Shown: positions 62,682 through 64,000 of the stretch, piece after piece
How the letters are laid out: every line of letters begins with the position of its first letter
Numbering within the stretch: the stretch's first letter is position 1
Source of the DNA: Pontibacter ruber
Lineage (GTDB): Bacteria; Bacteroidota; Bacteroidia; Cytophagales; Hymenobacteraceae
Reading direction: 5' to 3'
Length of the DNA: 64,000 nucleotides
Assembly (NCBI RefSeq): GCF_023630205.1
Contig: NZ_JALPRR010000005.1
Location: 1 to 64,000, forward strand
Notes under the pieces: generated by a model
What the model was told of the DNA's origin: nothing
Seen by the model: the letters and a program-made list of their open reading frames with translations, nothing else
Database searches by the model: none
Position numbers and translations under genes: made by a program

Positions 62682-64000
62682 ATGAAGTTCTATAATAAAT
62701 TATTAGTAGGTGCGGCGCTGCTCTCTTTCATGTCTTGTACAAAAGACTTCGAAGAGATGAACGTAAACCCTAACCAGCCTGCTGTTGCCACATCGGCACA
62801 GCTGCTAGCTAACGCCCAGTATAACTTTGCCACTAACATTGGTGATGCCTGGAACAACGCCCGTATGGGTATGTACTACGCACAATACTGGTCTTCTACT
62901 TACTATACAGACGAAAGCCGTTACCTGATCCGTGAAGGTACTAACCAAACGATGTGGAACACTTTCTATGCTGATGTGCTGAAAGAATTATCAGAAGCAC
63001 AGAAAGTAGAAGAAGAAGCTAAAGTACTTGGTTTCGAAAACAGGATAGCAATCGCTGAAATCTTTAAGGCAATGACTTACCATTACCTGTCTGATATCTA
63101 CGGTGGCCCAATCCCTTATGCGGAAGCACTTGATGCAAATAACGCCGTTCCGAAGTATAACACTGGTCCGGAAGTTTATGCTGGTTTGCTGGCTACTCTA
63201 GAGGAGCAGATCGCTGTGCTTAAAGATCCAAAGAATATGGAGAATCCTAGCTTTGCTGCTGGTGACGTAGTTTACAAAGGCAACACTGCTAAGTGGATCA
63301 AGTTTGCTAACTCGCTGCGTTTGCGCATAGCATTGCGTATGATCGATGTGAACCAGGAAGCTGCTGTTGCTGCTATCAGAAAGTCACTTGACCCTGCAAA
63401 TGGTGGCATTATCGAGTCCAATGCTGATAATGCAATGTTCAAGTGGTTATCAGGTGCTCCAAACAATAACCCACTTAATGAGGCTTACAAAACGAGAATC
63501 GACTTCTCAGTAGCGAAACCATTTGTGGATTACCTGAAGAAGTATGATGACCCTCGCCTTAAAGTTTATGCCAACCCGCTTTCTACAGATGCCAATGCTT
63601 ATGTAGGTGAGACATATGGTCTGGAAACAGGTAGCGATAATAACTCAAACGGTAGCACGAAAAAAGTAAGCTTACCAAGTAACTATGTTATTGGCGCTGA
63701 GGCACCTACTGTCTTCTTGGATTACGCTGAGGTAGAATTCATGTTGGCTGAGATCGCTGCCCGTGGTCTTAATGTAGGCCTGGCAGGTACAGCTGCTGAA
63801 CACTACGCCAAAGGTATCAAAGCTTCTTTTGACTTTGCTGGTCTGAGCAACGAGCAGTATGTAGCTTACCTGGCAAAAGTGCCTTATGTTGCAACTGACC
63901 TGGAAACTGCTAAAGACCTGATTGGTTCGCAGAAATGGATTGCAATGTACGGTCAGGGTATTCAGGGATGGTTAGAACGTCTTCGTCTGGATTTCGAGGA
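62682..64000 (+). CDS. SusD/RagB-like nutrient-binding lipoprotein, locus 2 (cut by window end)
   Basis: The first 439 codons of the partner of the second susC; the 3' end lies beyond the window. It begins MKFYNKLLVGAALLSFMSC with the lipid-bearing Cys at 19, then TKDFEEMNVNPNQP. Segments parallel to the first SusD are seen: TYHYLSDIYGGPIPYAEAL, WIKFANSLRLRIALRMID, DYAEVEFMLAEIAARGLNVG and GSQKWIAMYGQGIQGWLERLR. The frame is open to the last base. It starts 31 bases after susC, and an AAGTATA motif (62676-62682) touches its ATG. Confidence 0.92.
   Translation, partial: MKFYNKLLVGAALLSFMSCTKDFEEMNVNPNQPAVATSAQLLANAQYNFATNIGDAWNNARMGMYYAQYWSSTYYTDESRYLIREGTNQTMWNTFYADVLKELSEAQKVEEEAKVLGFENRIAIAEIFKAMTYHYLSDIYGGPIPYAEALDANNAVPKYNTGPEVYAGLLATLEEQIAVLKDPKNMENPSFAAGDVVYKGNTAKWIKFANSLRLRIALRMIDVNQEAAVAAIRKSLDPANGGIIESNADNAMFKWLSGAPNNNPLNEAYKTRIDFSVAKPFVDYLKKYDDPRLKVYANPLSTDANAYVGETYGLETGSDNNSNGSTKKVSLPSNYVIGAEAPTVFLDYAEVEFMLAEIAARGLNVGLAGTAAEHYAKGIKASFDFAGLSNEQYVAYLAKVPYVATDLETAKDLIGSQKWIAMYGQGIQGWLERLRLDFE

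Overview
The window looks like chromosomal DNA of a Bacteroidota bacterium of the order Cytophagales. It is most like Hymenobacteraceae/Pontibacter, which is inferred from family content and not tested by a search. The signs are two SusC/SusD outer-membrane pairs, a MurF-alanine racemase fusion, YfhO, DUF4834, DUF5686 and DUF4230 proteins, almost no Shine-Dalgarno sequences, and promoters of the Bacteroidota type (TTG, 17-24 nt, TAnnTTTG). No phage, transposase, CRISPR array or tRNA gene was seen.

Layout. 1-63: end of a 5S rRNA gene, so an rRNA operon lies just upstream. 477-6460: aspartate ammonia-lyase, an RNase D-like exonuclease, two lipoproteins and an M28 peptidase. 7018-13160: a complete 2-oxoglutarate dehydrogenase set (sucA, sucB, lpd). 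13233-14858: a possible gene remnant, an exported pentapeptide-repeat protein and an unknown protein. 15193-19911: a MacAB-like ABC export cassette with two paralogous permeases and an adaptor. 20016-30556: membrane and lipid-related proteins (PAP2 phosphatase, zinc phospholipase C-like, HTTM protein, PlsC-like acyltransferase), a GNAT acetyltransferase, DUF4864 and DUF3616 proteins, and a Thr/Gly tetrapeptide-repeat lipoprotein. 30866-33679: a short carB lacking the allosteric domain. 34840-35270: a gene-free structured block. 35626-47638: YfhO, a PLP-dependent deaminase family member, a GT-C-like membrane protein, recX, two EamA transporters and a DUF5686 outer-membrane protein. 48010-53068: murF-alr and feoAB. 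53782-64000: two tandem SusC/SusD loci; the last susD runs off the window.

The most unusual signal is not a gene. The 7-mer AAGTATA (or its complement TATACTT) occurs about 120 times by my hand count, against about 8 expected. It lies in intergenic DNA and inside genes in all three reading frames, sometimes as the palindrome AAGTATACTT and sometimes in both arms of a hairpin. This resembles the behaviour of DNA uptake sequences or a nucleoid-protein site. Other non-coding structure includes related inverted-repeat spacers inside the ABC cassette and between sucA and sucB, a 120-bp inverted repeat before lpd, and a threefold repeat before the first susC. Promoter elements overlap the longest possible start at several genes and thereby move the likely start downstream.
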